64,000 bases of DNA from Fodinisporobacter ferrooxydans (GTDB lineage Bacteria; Bacillota; Bacilli; Tumebacillales; MYW30-H2): positions 124,001 to 188,000 of the forward strand of contig NZ_CP089291.1 in assembly GCF_022818495.1 (NCBI RefSeq). Direction: 5' to 3'. Positions 9,038 through 18,512 of this stretch are shown piece after piece; within the stretch, counting starts at the first letter, position 1, and every line of letters begins with the position of its first letter. The notes beneath the pieces were generated by a model. That model had not been told where the DNA came from and did not search any database. It saw only the letters and a list, made by a program, of their open reading frames with translations. A program made the position numbers and the translations under genes.

Positions 9038-9655
9038 CTACAAAAGTTTATAAAGAGGTACTAGTGTTTTTATTGTTTCATATGCTTTTTCATAAAACTC
9101 CTGGCCCGTCATCTTGACGGCTTCCTGTCGCGGTATTTGAATTCCGCAGAGCAATTCGGAATTCTTATGTTTTATCAATCGTTCCGCGAGCTTCCCGATC
9201 TGTGTGCCCACATCTCCATGAGGATACGGGTGTGGTTTGATATGATCATCATACCAAATGTAATCATCGGGAATCTGCCCGCGAATGGATGCCCAATGTT
9301 CCAATAGTTTCTCGCCAAACTCTTCCTTGCGCGCACATTCGTAGATGATCGCAAATTGAATGAACGCATGTGTCGACCAAAGTCCGATTTGAAAATGCGG
9401 CAACATTTTATAGCCTCTGGGCGAAGTGGCAAAACTTAGCCAAGAGTCATTGGGCGGATTCACTTTTCTCCTGGCATGTTTCGCAATGTGCACGTAAAAC
9501 TCTTCGCCGATCAGCGCAGAGATATCCCCCACTAATGCCTGTCCAATTTCTTTAAACTTCGGTTGAACAAATGTCCTTAGCGCATCCATTCGCTCTTCCA
9601 GTCCTGGAATCCCGAACACTTCAAACTCTTGTGCCGTAAACCCTGAAAAACTCAT
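9038..9655 (-). CDS. DUF1054 (YktB-like) protein
   Basis: A 205-aa cytosolic protein of the DUF1054/YktB family, known by structure in Bacilli but not by function. Recognisable features are the start MSFSGFTAQEFEVFGIPGLEERM, the HIAKHARRKVNPPNDSW segment and a later PHFQIGLWSTHAFIQFAIIYE. The start at 9655 has AAGGGG 8 nt upstream; an earlier in-frame codon would add 26 residues lacking family similarity. It appears monocistronic. Confidence 0.82.
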   Translation of the reverse strand: MSFSGFTAQEFEVFGIPGLEERMDALRTFVQPKFKEIGQALVGDISALIGEEFYVHIAKHARRKVNPPNDSWLSFATSPRGYKMLPHFQIGLWSTHAFIQFAIIYECARKEEFGEKLLEHWASIRGQIPDDYIWYDDHIKPHPYPHGDVGTQIGKLAERLIKHKNSELLCGIQIPRQEAVKMTGQEFYEKAYETIKTLVPLYKLL

Positions 9656-9895
9656 ACACACACCCCTTGCTGCCATCTGCTGATGGATCGAACGTTTTAT
9701 GCCAGCATCACCGGCCGACTCGCAAAGAATCATTGCGGATGTCGCCTTGGTTGTGACAACTTACTATCTAACATCATAGCATAATGTACAGATACCTCAA
9801 CAAAAATGGATTCATAGAGAAAAAGCAGGATCACGTATCTTTCCTTTCATTTTTGGACATAACATTATTAAATAGTTAATATGGAGGATGGTTGT

Positions 9896-10588
9896 ATGCA
9901 AATGATCGAACGCTGGGCTACCCGTTCGGACTCATGGAGTTCTGAAGATGACCGTCGTCTCGCGGAAATTGTGCTTAGGCATATACGTGAAGGAAGTACA
10001 CAATTGAAAGCATTTGTGGAGTGTTCCGACGTACTGAGCAGAACACCGGCTGCCTGTGGATACCGTTGGAATGGCGTTGTTCGCAAGCACTATGAGACAG
10101 AAATCAAACAAGCCAAATTGGATCGCAAGCACCGAATGTCAAACAGAAAAGACACAGTTGTTTTTAAACAATCGCCTCCCACGAAGGCGTTTCATAGTCC
10201 TAACTACAGCGACCGCCCTTTGTCAACTGTCAAGCCGACGGTTTCGCTGTCAAAACCTTTAGAAACAAACCGTTTGTCAGATGCACTTACTTGCATCGAA
10301 GCGTTTGCTGCATCTTATAAAGATTTGCAAGCAAAAAATATTCTTTTGGAAGAATCCATTTCCCAGTTCAAACAAAGAATTCGGGAGTTGGAAGAAGAAA
10401 TTGATAGATTGCGGGAGATGCCCGTTACGCCTATTTCACAAGCGGAACAATTAAACGAAGATTCCAAAACGCTGCTGCAAATTATGGATCGGGCACGTAA
10501 AATATTGGATTTGGACGTGGAAAGCAATGAGCCGAAAGTAAAATTCCGTATGGATCGCAATGGGAATTTGGAGAGAATTCACGTTTGA
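9896..10588 (+). CDS. RsfA-family (Myb/SANT-like) sporulation regulator
   Basis: A 230-aa protein with an N-terminal Myb/SANT-like DNA-binding domain, covering about residues 5-70: [14 protein letters not shown], then [18 protein letters not shown]. The middle is a linker, and the C-terminal half (about 125-200) is a coiled coil of Gln/Glu/Leu heptads. This is the layout of RsfA/YlbO, prespore regulators that tune sigma-F genes. The start at 9896 has GGAGG 8 nt upstream; an ATG at 9881 overlaps that site. The role in this strain is inferred by family. Confidence 0.8.
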   Translation: MQMIERWATRSDSWSSEDDRRLAEIVLRHIREGSTQLKAFVECSDVLSRTPAACGYRWNGVVRKHYETEIKQAKLDRKHRMSNRKDTVVFKQSPPTKAFHSPNYSDRPLSTVKPTVSLSKPLETNRLSDALTCIEAFAASYKDLQAKNILLEESISQFKQRIRELEEEIDRLREMPVTPISQAEQLNEDSKTLLQIMDRARKILDLDVESNEPKVKFRMDRNGNLERIHV

Positions 10589-10782
10589 GAGATTGTTTTT
10601 TCTAAGCTACCTAATATCACATATGCACATGAAATGCTGCGGATGACCAAAAGGTATCGAAAGGTTTTCGAGCATTGTCATCCCAGCATTCCGTGCAAAC
10701 ATGCAAGCGTATTAAGTTGCGTCAGCTATCTTGCGGCATACTGTAGAATCAGAACGCAAGAGTTTTTTGATTCACGATTTGA

Positions 10783-11574
<792 letters not shown>

Positions 11575-11628
11575 TCATTTTCAAAGACAGTATAATCGCT
11601 CATACTGATCATATATAGCTAAAAACCC

Positions 11629-11949
11629 CTATAAACGCATGCGATAGGGCAACGCTGAATTTTTCGATCGCAGTTGAAATTCCCGGACAGCAGAATCATA
11701 ATCCAGTGTCATATGTGGATCCAGATAAATGTCTGTCGTGGGATCGACGAGGATCGATACTTTGTGCTCTGCTTGTTCCTGTGTAAATATTTGATCCGAA
11801 GGCTTTGGTTCATCCAGAACCATATCAAATTGGATGCCGGCACCTCAGCCGCCTTCCAGATTCACAAAAATTCGCACATGGACAGTGTGCAAAGGCTCCA
11901 ATTGATAGCTTGCCAATTGCTCAAACGCTTCCTGACTGATTTCGATCAA
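11629..11949 (-). CDS. HesB-like selenoprotein (in-frame TGA = Sec35)
   Basis: A 106-aa HesB/IscA-like protein, a family of Fe-S assembly and carrier proteins. The frame contains one TGA at complement 11845-11847, codon 35, in LEGG-U-GAGIQFD. This is exactly where HesB proteins carry their first conserved Cys. The C-terminal Cys-Gly-Cys of canonical IscA is absent, so this belongs to the HesB-related selenoprotein subgroup rather than IscA proper. The start is TTG with GGAGGG 7 nt upstream; coding resumes in the same frame with conserved VLDEP and TLDYD motifs. A conventional start after the TGA would lose half the domain. Selenocysteine is inferred, supported by selD in the window. Confidence 0.85.
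11811..11836 (-). promoter_or_regulatory. Candidate bacterial SECIS in the HesB-like gene
   Basis: Beginning 9 nt after the TGA, CATCCA pairs with TGGATG around a 14-nt loop that contains a GGU. Distance fits bacterial SECIS elements; the loop is larger than usual, so the folded form may differ. Confidence 0.45.
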
Positions 11950-12051
11950 CGCTGAACCCTCCAAGATCTACATGGACTTCAAATGAGCTGCATGTGAGTG
12001 CCAACTGTTCCCTGTAATACGTGATTATTATGCGTCCGGTTTGTGCAGCCA

Positions 12052-13179
12052 CTAACTCTCATGCTTGTCATTCGTATTGTTCCCAGTGACAATCTTACTA
12101 TTTGAGTGTGATTGTACGGGAATGAAATCGATAAACATTCTCGCTTTGATTAATGATTTGATTGCGATCACCACAATAGGTCCCAAAAATAAGCCAAGAA
12201 CTCCCATAGCTTTCATCCCGATATACATGGCAATCAGTGTAGACAATGTATCAAGTCCAACGCTATTTGCCAAAATCTTTGGCTCAATAATATGTCTGAC
12301 AAGCGAAATAAATCCTTGTAATATCAACAACTGAATGCCAAGGGGGATATCACCGGTCACAAACGCATACACGGCCCATGGCACACTCATGATGCCGGAT
12401 CCGACAATCGGGACCAGCCCTGTAACACCAAGGAGAATCCCCAGCAATATGGCATAATGGACATGCATGATCAAAAGCCCGATGATGCTTAAAATCATGG
12501 TAACGATCACAAGTATAATTTGTGCACGAATCAGTCCAACAAACGAACGGTTCACATCATGGACGACAAGATCCAATTTCTTATCCCAGCCCGGCGGTGA
12601 GAACGCCTGGATTCGTTTCCAGAGCTTTTCCCGATCCGCCAAAAAGAAATACGCCGCAATCAAAGCCATGACGATCATGACCACTTTTTCCGGCAAACCG
12701 CTGATTCCGGTTATAATGCTTTGCAAAAAATCGGTTGCGAAATGCTGCAATTGAACTAACATATTTGATGAAGTCGTTTGGATTTTTTCTTTTACATTTA
12801 ACGGAAGGGAACCGTAAAACAATTTTCCCTTGTCCATTTGATCCTGAAACCATTCCCCCCAAACAGCAAAATAGGCGGGAATATTCCCGGATAATACGTT
12901 GGCCTCTTGGGCAATCTGAGCGACCAGAAAAGTCGTGCTGCCAATCAACAAGCCGATGACGGTAACCATCGCTGTCAAAATCGATACAGTCCGAGTAGCC
13001 CCGCGTTTCTCCAGAAAGCTGGTAAGAGGATGCAACAGCAATGCAAGAATCAGGCCAAGCACAAACGGCATGGTATAATCCAGCGTTTTTACAAATACCC
13101 AACCAAAAGCCGCAAGAAAAACAAGTAATGCAATCACTTCCAGTACGTTCCGCAGATAGCGGCGAAGTGCCGGATTCAT
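12052..13179 (-). CDS. ytvI: YtvI-type sporulation membrane protein (AI-2E transporter family)
   Basis: A 375-aa polytopic membrane protein of the AI-2E/UPF0118 family with about eight hydrophobic segments. The C-terminal half has the typical pattern GVTGLVPIVGSGIMSVPWAVYAF, HIIEPKILANSVGLDTL and GVLGLFLGPI. Among family members it most resembles YtvI, a sporulation-associated integral membrane protein. The start at 13179 follows AGGAGG by 7 nt. It sits 11 nt after the histidine kinase gene on the same strand, suggesting co-transcription. What it transports is unknown. Confidence 0.75.
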   Translation of the reverse strand: MNPALRRYLRNVLEVIALLVFLAAFGWVFVKTLDYTMPFVLGLILALLLHPLTSFLEKRGATRTVSILTAMVTVIGLLIGSTTFLVAQIAQEANVLSGNIPAYFAVWGEWFQDQMDKGKLFYGSLPLNVKEKIQTTSSNMLVQLQHFATDFLQSIITGISGLPEKVVMIVMALIAAYFFLADREKLWKRIQAFSPPGWDKKLDLVVHDVNRSFVGLIRAQIILVIVTMILSIIGLLIMHVHYAILLGILLGVTGLVPIVGSGIMSVPWAVYAFVTGDIPLGIQLLILQGFISLVRHIIEPKILANSVGLDTLSTLIAMYIGMKAMGVLGLFLGPIVVIAIKSLIKARMFIDFIPVQSHSNSKIVTGNNTNDKHES

Positions 13180-13190
13180 AATGAACCTCC

Positions 13191-14585
13191 TCATGTACAA
13201 GGTAAAGATACGGTTATTGCGCCACCGCCTTGCGGATGGTTGCTGGCATGAATGGTGCCGCCTGACTTTTCCACAATTGCACGTGTGATTGCGAGTCCGA
13301 GACCCGTATCCCCTTTTTCTCCGCGATAGAATCGTTCAAAAATCCGATTGAGATCTTCTTTGCCAAACCCCTTTCCATCGTCTATCACTTGGATGATTGC
13401 ATGTGTCTTTGTTTTTTCACATGTGCATACCACTTTTGTATTTGCATGACGTATGGCATTGCCAATAATGTTGATAAATGCTTGCAAACATTTATCCGGA
13501 TCGACGGCAACCAGAAAGGATTGTTCTTGAAAGTTTTTATCTGTTTCGATTAGTATCGAAATATGATTCTGGTGTGCCAGACTTCCCAGACGCTCCACTG
13601 TATCTGCGAGCATCTCATATAGGTTTAACCGGACGGGCCGATACAAATCCTGCATCGTTTCCAATTTCGACAGATAGATCAACTCATCCACCATCTTCTT
13701 TAATCGGCCACTTTCCGCAACGATCGTATCGAGCCCTTTCTCCGCCTCGCTGCCTTGGAAGATCCCATCTTTAATTCCTTCCGCATATCCTTGAATCGCC
13801 ATCAAAGGCGTTTTTAATTCATGTGATGCGTTTTGCAAAAATCTCCGTTGACCTTCATCGTATTGCTTTAATTCCTTTATGACTTGATGCAGCGTCACGC
13901 TAAAATCCTCGAGTTCATCGCCGGTTTTTATAATTTCAGACGGGGTAAAATCCCGTTTATTGAGCCGTTGCACCGCTTGTTTTAAACGTGCGATCGGGCG
14001 CGTAATGGAACGAGCCATGAAAAGCCCCAAAAATACGACAAATGCGCCTACAACCAGGAAAATGCGAAGCAGGATGGTGACAATTTCCTGAGAAATATCT
14101 TGAATATCTTGCAATTTGGCAACGATTACGAGCGATTCCGTCGGCACCGGACTTTCCGGTGTATGGATTGGATAAGCGACCAATACAAACTCAGGTTTGG
14201 TTACCGGATATACATCAGAGAATGTTTTCCCTGCAATCATGACTGGCCGAATCTTTTGAATCAGCGGAACGGTCGATACATTGATCGTTCCTTTTCTCGC
14301 CAGGATACGCTCCGCCTGCAAGTCGACCAATAAAAACGTTCCTTGAATGGAACGGGTGGGCAGATACACCAAAATCCTTCTGCTGAATAAAGGATTATCC
14401 AATAATCTTGATATATTCTCATACGTTTGAACGACATGTTTGGCTTCATTTAATAATGTATTTTCTGTCGATTGCACAAAATAACGCGGAATGAACACAT
14501 TGAAAATAATTCCACTGATCACCAGCGTAATCACCACAATGACAAAATACGACATCATCAGCTTGCTTCGAATACCCATTTTCAT
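13191..14585 (-). CDS. Sensor histidine kinase
   Basis: A 464-aa membrane sensor kinase. It has two membrane helices (about 10-30 and 165-190) flanking an extracytoplasmic sensor region, a HAMP domain with RSITRPIARLKQAV, a HisKA box NASHELKTPLMAIQGYAEG, and an HATPase with N box INIIGNAIRHA, DDGKGFG, and GDTGLGLAI. It is complete. Its ATG overlaps the stop of the response regulator gene by 4 nt, so the two form a coupled pair. The signal is not evident; three-gene linkage to ytvI suggests an envelope or sporulation role (inference). Confidence 0.9.
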   Translation of the reverse strand: MKMGIRSKLMMSYFVIVVITLVISGIIFNVFIPRYFVQSTENTLLNEAKHVVQTYENISRLLDNPLFSRRILVYLPTRSIQGTFLLVDLQAERILARKGTINVSTVPLIQKIRPVMIAGKTFSDVYPVTKPEFVLVAYPIHTPESPVPTESLVIVAKLQDIQDISQEIVTILLRIFLVVGAFVVFLGLFMARSITRPIARLKQAVQRLNKRDFTPSEIIKTGDELEDFSVTLHQVIKELKQYDEGQRRFLQNASHELKTPLMAIQGYAEGIKDGIFQGSEAEKGLDTIVAESGRLKKMVDELIYLSKLETMQDLYRPVRLNLYEMLADTVERLGSLAHQNHISILIETDKNFQEQSFLVAVDPDKCLQAFINIIGNAIRHANTKVVCTCEKTKTHAIIQVIDDGKGFGKEDLNRIFERFYRGEKGDTGLGLAITRAIVEKSGGTIHASNHPQGGGAITVSLPCT

Positions 14586-15310
14586 CCGCTTATTTGTGCA
14601 GGTCCGGCAATTTTATAACCATATCCCCAGACGGTTTTGATTTCCACGACCGATTCGCATTGGTTTAACTTCTTGCGAATTCTCTTGACCAAATCATCAA
14701 TGGCACGGACATCGCCAATATAATCGTACCCCCACACTTGATTCAATAATTGTTCGCGGGTGAATACTTTTGGCTGATGTAAGACAAGATAGGAAAAAAG
14801 TTCGTATTCTTTGGCGGTCAGAGAAATTTCTTTTTCATTGCATTTTACGCGCCGTTCATCTGTATAAATTTGGATATCATGAAAATTCGTGACCACTTCA
14901 TCTGATGTATCACCACTTGGCGCATCACCGGAAAAATTGGCTGTTCTCCTGAAAACTGTCTTTACGCGAGCGACCAACTCTCTTGGGCTGAAGGGTTTCG
15001 ACAGATAATCATCACTGCCAAGTTCCAATCCTACAATTTTATCAACTTCTTCATCCTTTGCCGATACCATGATGATAGGAACTTCGCTTTCCGCCCGAAC
15101 CTTTTTACACAATTCATATCCATCGATCCCAGGCATCATAATATCCATGATCAACATATCCGGTTTGTATTGCCGAAAAGAGTCCAATACATCTTCTCCA
15201 TCTGAAAATGTCCTGACGCGATATCCTTCCTGCTGCAAATACCGTTCGATAATCAGACGGATCGTCGGATCATCATCAATGATAAAAATAAGTTTATTGG
15301 AATTATCCAT
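14582..15310 (-). CDS. OmpR-family response regulator
   Basis: A 242-aa regulator with a receiver domain (acidic pair IDDD, phospho-acceptor Asp in LIMDIMMPG, and Lys in LSKPF) and a C-terminal winged helix with LTAKEYELFSYLV and a VWGYDYIGDVRAIDDLVKRIRKKL recognition segment. It pairs with the kinase encoded just downstream. The start at 15310 has GGAG 9 nt upstream. An in-frame GTG 9 nt earlier is the alternative. Confidence 0.92.
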   Translation of the reverse strand: MDNSNKLIFIIDDDPTIRLIIERYLQQEGYRVRTFSDGEDVLDSFRQYKPDMLIMDIMMPGIDGYELCKKVRAESEVPIIMVSAKDEEVDKIVGLELGSDDYLSKPFSPRELVARVKTVFRRTANFSGDAPSGDTSDEVVTNFHDIQIYTDERRVKCNEKEISLTAKEYELFSYLVLHQPKVFTREQLLNQVWGYDYIGDVRAIDDLVKRIRKKLNQCESVVEIKTVWGYGYKIAGPAQISG

Positions 15311-15315
15311 AATCG

Positions 15316-15498
15316 TCACTCCATACGCATAATACGTTTCCGCATCATAAACCCGAATCCGATCAACACAATTGCAATGGCAAAAGCAATGATACTCATG
15401 CTAAATTTCGCTTGTCCAATAAAAATGGCACCTGTCGCAAGTGTTGCCATGACTGTCAGCGAAAGCAAAAAAAACAAAAACTTTTGTATACGATTCAT
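15316..15498 (-). CDS. Small membrane protein, DUF5325-like
   Basis: A 60-aa protein with two hydrophobic helices (LFFLLSLTVMATLATG and SIIAFAIAIVLIGFG) and a basic tail MRKRIMRME. The layout is that of DUF5325/YlaF-like proteins found in Bacilli. It ends 5 nt before the response regulator start, so it may be the first gene of the two-component operon. Start choice is uncertain: an upstream ATG at 15519 has a weak AAGGG site. Confidence 0.5.
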   Translation of the reverse strand: MNRIQKFLFFLLSLTVMATLATGAIFIGQAKFSMSIIAFAIAIVLIGFGFMMRKRIMRME

Positions 15499-15796
15499 GG
15501 GTGATGGTGTTCTCATCATTCATTCATGCCCTTTCTAAAATTGAAAATAAATCAAGAAATAAAATCAATCAATCTCCGGTCAACAATAGAAATATGCTTT
15601 CATGTACTACTTTGTATGCTTTTAAAAAGGACATGCAAAAATAGTACGCTCTTATTGTAGCACTACATGTGGGATAACTGAAACTGTTGCAAGTAAACCG
15701 ATGAAGATTACCATAATTTTTCAGATGAATATTTGCATAATGATGTTGGTTTCGTGTCATTCTATAACCACAAACTTCAACAAGAGGTGATACAAC

Positions 15797-16000
15797 ATGG
15801 CAAACAACAACAGCAGCAACAACTTGGTGGTATCTAACGCGAGTCATGCCCTCGAACAAATGAAGTATGAAATTGCGTCAGAGTTTGGTGTTCAACTGGG
15901 CGCAGACACTACCTCTCGTCAAAACGGCTCCGTAGGAGGCGAGATTACAAAACGTTTGGTAGCATTTGCCGAACAATCTCTCTCCGGAAAACAATTCTAA
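15797..16000 (+). CDS. Alpha/beta-type small acid-soluble spore protein
   Basis: A 67-aa SASP that coats DNA in the dormant spore. Family motifs are [20 protein letters not shown], where the Glu-Ile-Ala stretch forms the germination-protease site, and [20 protein letters not shown]. It is preceded by AGAGGTGATACAAC and the ATG, a strong site. It stands alone and is probably expressed late in the forespore under sigma-G (known for the family; no promoter box was confirmed here). Confidence 0.95.
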   Translation: MANNNSSNNLVVSNASHALEQMKYEIASEFGVQLGADTTSRQNGSVGGEITKRLVAFAEQSLSGKQF

Positions 16001-16042
16001 GTTGTTGAATTGGTACAAGACAATACGATAGAATTGATAGCT

Positions 16043-16064
16043 GACCCCGGGTAACGCCGGGGTC
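16043..16064 (+). terminator. Hairpin after the SASP gene
   Basis: GACCCCGG and CCGGGGTC pair over a 6-nt loop, 43 nt after the stop codon. The following T-run is weak, so this may act more as an mRNA stabiliser. From here to 16502 nothing well supported was seen. Confidence 0.5.
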
Positions 16065-16502
16065 TCCATGTTTAATGAATCACCCGCTTCTTGAAGCGCC
16101 CGCCTCTTACATCGTGAATGTTGCCGATGGATAAAACGGAAACGCCTATTCTTGGATAACTTTCTATGATTCCCCATTCTCTTCCCCTTTCTTTTTGAAT
16201 CATTGCAGTTGGGTACATTATACGGTTTTACTGCCGACATTTCACTCGTTTCACTCTTGAAATTGGTTTTCGGTCAAAAGAAAAAACGTTTAGTCCATCA
16301 TTTTTTAAAATATTCTGCATGTTCTATTTCTATTTGTTTTAAAATATATTACTATATTTTCTAATATACCTTGGAAACAGGCGCATATAAAATCCAGGCT
16401 CTGGAGCAAAGAATCCCATCTCCCGGAATACGTGCAACGAAACGTATTTGGAGTTCTACTTGCTGATTTGAAATCATTTACTATAAAAAGGGGTTGAAAA
16501 CA

Positions 16503-16745
16503 ATGACGCTTGCACGTGAAATTACGAATGATTATGAATTCATTGCAATTGCCCAAATTATTAAGGAAAGAGAAAATTTGTCCTACGCAGACATTGCGGC
16601 AAGAACAGGGAATAAAGTAAGTGAGTCCACTGTACAAAGCTTCTTTAAAACGGAGCGTTGGAACGGTATTCCCTCTTCCCGCCGTCTCGATCTGGCCCTT
16701 GCCATTTGCAATGCACTGGGCATGACAATTAAGATTGAGTACTAA
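16503..16745 (+). CDS. Small HTH-like protein
   Basis: An 80-aa protein with a helix-turn-helix-like arrangement: LSYADIAARTGNKVSESTVQSFFKTERW followed by RRLDLALAICNALGM. This resembles lambda-repressor-type DNA-binding domains, with SYADIAARTG as helix 2 and SESTVQSFF as recognition helix. No further domain is present. ATG at 16503 follows AAGGGG by 8 nt. Its target is unknown. Neighbours give no clue. Confidence 0.6.
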   Translation: MTLAREITNDYEFIAIAQIIKERENLSYADIAARTGNKVSESTVQSFFKTERWNGIPSSRRLDLALAICNALGMTIKIEY

Positions 16746-16823
16746 TAAAAATATACCGCTCTACCTTTCACCGAGCGTTTCATTGCCGATAACCTGGGAG
16801 CTGTAGCTTATACAAAGCGAAAA

Positions 16824-16863
16824 GAGCTGCCCCAGAAGCAGAAACTCTACTTTGGGGCAGCTC
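16824..16863. terminator. Strong hairpin terminator
   Basis: GAGCTGCCCCA and TGGGGCAGCTC form a perfect 11-bp stem with an 18-nt loop. On the minus strand it is followed by TTTTCG, so it best serves the minus-strand genes at 16.9-17.7 kb, and it also closes the plus-strand HTH gene. Confidence 0.7.
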
Positions 16864-16912
16864 TTGAAAACGCATGGCATACTTAATTTTTTTATTGAAA
16901 TACAAAGAAAGC

Positions 16913-17074
16913 TTAATGTATATAGAAACGTGACAGATATCTGGCATCGCTTTTTCGGCCGGACTGCGGTACAGACCATTTCCGTGAACGATTTCGATGC
17001 TTCAATTTATCGAGACGGTTTTGAATCTCCATGTTTTTCAAAAACTTTTTAAGCTCTACTCGCTTCCCTTGCAT
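16913..17074 (-). CDS. Small basic protein, unknown
   Basis: A 53-aa frame, very rich in Arg and Lys (KHRNRSRKW, SGRKSD), starting at an ATG with GGAGG 6 nt upstream. It lies between the c-di-AMP-regulated gene and the strong hairpin, on the same strand. No family is recognised. It may be a real small gene or a chance frame. Confidence 0.3.
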   Translation of the reverse strand: MQGKRVELKKFLKNMEIQNRLDKLKHRNRSRKWSVPQSGRKSDARYLSRFYIH

Positions 17075-17161
17075 ACGATCCTCCGTCCTTTCCTTCGATA
17101 GATACGTGTTTCCCATACGAACAGTTCGATCGGCCGAATCGGCAGTGGTCGCAATTGATTC

Positions 17162-17695
17162 TCAACCATAATTTACACCCATATCATCTGTTGCACTACG
17201 GACACCATTCAATACGGCATTTCGATACGCATCGGAAATCTCATCATTCGATGCCAATTCCACTGCATGCAATGCACCCGCAGCTACGATTTCGGCAAGG
17301 TCGATCGGGTCTCCACCCAAGCGATCCATACTATGAATGACGCCTCGAACAGATTCACAAACGATAAACTCATTCAGATTCATTACTTCAATGGCAGTAG
17401 AAACGGAGATCCTGGCCGTTTCATATGCAATCCTTGAAAGGTATGGACTGTCAATATGATCATGTAAATTGTACAAAAGGGAATCTTCCAGAACTGAGGC
17501 TAACTGAAATTCACCGAAAGATTTTTCCTTCCAGATCATATACGCAAGATGTTCCCTTGTCTTTTGCAGATCATCGTACATATCGTTTCTCATTTGCGAT
17601 TCCTCCTTTTGCAGATAAAATCTTGGGGCTTCCTGACAAAACCTTTGGATTGATTCTACGGGGAGGAATTTGAGTACGTGTAAGTGATCATACAT
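17162..17695 (-). CDS. Unknown protein under a c-di-AMP riboswitch
   Basis: A 177-aa soluble protein with no recognised domain. It is largely alpha-helical, starting MYDHLHVLKFLP. The middle is acidic (DDLQKTREHLAYMIW) and the C-terminal half has small-residue helices such as DLAEIVAAGALHAVELASN. No signal peptide or membrane segment is visible. The start at 17695 has AGGAGAG a few nt upstream. A ydaO-type c-di-AMP riboswitch ends just before this site. Members of that regulon usually serve cell-wall remodelling, potassium or osmolyte balance; a role there is inference. Confidence 0.7.
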   Translation of the reverse strand: MYDHLHVLKFLPVESIQRFCQEAPRFYLQKEESQMRNDMYDDLQKTREHLAYMIWKEKSFGEFQLASVLEDSLLYNLHDHIDSPYLSRIAYETARISVSTAIEVMNLNEFIVCESVRGVIHSMDRLGGDPIDLAEIVAAGALHAVELASNDEISDAYRNAVLNGVRSATDDMGVNYG

Positions 17696-17712
17696 CCACT
17701 CTCCTCTCATCA

Positions 17713-17836
17713 ACGCTTACGAAGTTAGCTGACGGACTCGGGTCTCTGAGAATAACCCTACTGATCATAAAAAATCCTTATACGATCAGATTCGCCCCAA
17801 ATATTTGGTTCCTCCGCTCCTTTTCAGGATTCAGCG
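17713..17836 (-). promoter_or_regulatory. c-di-AMP riboswitch (ydaO/yuaA type)
   Basis: Read on the minus strand, the consensus blocks come in order: CGCTGAATCCTGAAAAGGAG, then TTGGGGCGAATC, an AGGGTT...ACCCGAGTCCGTCAGC core and TAACTTCGTAAGCG, whose end pairs with the beginning to make P1. This matches the ydaO-yuaA class. It lies 18 nt upstream of the unknown gene. High c-di-AMP normally turns such genes off. Confidence 0.88.
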
Positions 17837-18048
17837 AGTATTCTATGTGGTTGTGAGACAAGTATAGCTTTTCTATCATCTTCAAACAAACCGGTTATAC
17901 GATAGGATTCATGAATATGCGCGAGTTCTCAAACGAATACTAGAGTTCCTGTATCTGGAAGGTAAAAGAGTGTATATTCTCTTGTATAATCAACTTAAAG
18001 GGTGCAAAATGATGATAGAATCATAAAAAATGAAGGTGTGAAACGATA

Positions 18049-18183
18049 ATGAACCAGCCGGAATCCATTACATGTTGTACCTGTGAAACAGATGATTTTG
18101 ACCAAGAGCTTATTCGCTGCGACAAATGTGGCGCCATCGCATGTTCTGAGGCATGCATGTATCAACATGTTTGTGAATCATAA
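18049..18183 (+). CDS. Small Cys-rich zinc-finger-like protein
   Basis: A 44-aa protein with seven Cys and one His: CCTCETDD, then RCDKCGAIACSEACMYQHVCES. The spacing suggests one or two zinc-binding knuckles of the kind seen in small treble-clef or RING-like proteins. AAGGTG precedes the ATG by 8 nt and a good terminator follows, supporting a real gene. Function is unknown. Confidence 0.65.
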   Translation: MNQPESITCCTCETDDFDQELIRCDKCGAIACSEACMYQHVCES

Positions 18184-18249
18184 AGATTGTAAGCAATTTT
18201 TCTCTATTATTATAATGACATAATGGTCTGTCAATCGCATCGACAGAGG

Positions 18250-18286
18250 AAAACGAGGCAGTAGTCTGTAACAGCCTCGTTTTTAT
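18250..18286 (+). terminator. Intrinsic terminator of the Cys-rich gene
   Basis: AAAACGAGGC and GCCTCGTTTTT form the stem with a 14-nt loop and T-run. Between it and 18512 no further feature was recognised. Confidence 0.85.
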
Positions 18287-18512
18287 GATTGCGTATATAG
18301 GAATAGAAACTTATAAAGAATATTCTTTCGTTCCTCGGTAATTCAACCATTGTTGTATCATTTTTTGCAATCGTCCTTGACGATACAGTAATAATCTCAG
18401 AATAAATTCACGTTTCAGCTTACCGGATGCGCAACCGTATATCGACAATCAAACAAATCGTACAATGGTACCGATTCGCTTTGTACTTGAACAATTAGGA
18501 GGTTTCATTCCT

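Noticed and set aside
16072-16203. A 43-codon minus-strand frame with a TATAAT-like box just upstream
   Set aside because: No ribosome site and no recognised family; the TATAAT is only 12 bp from the ATG. Kept out of the gene list.
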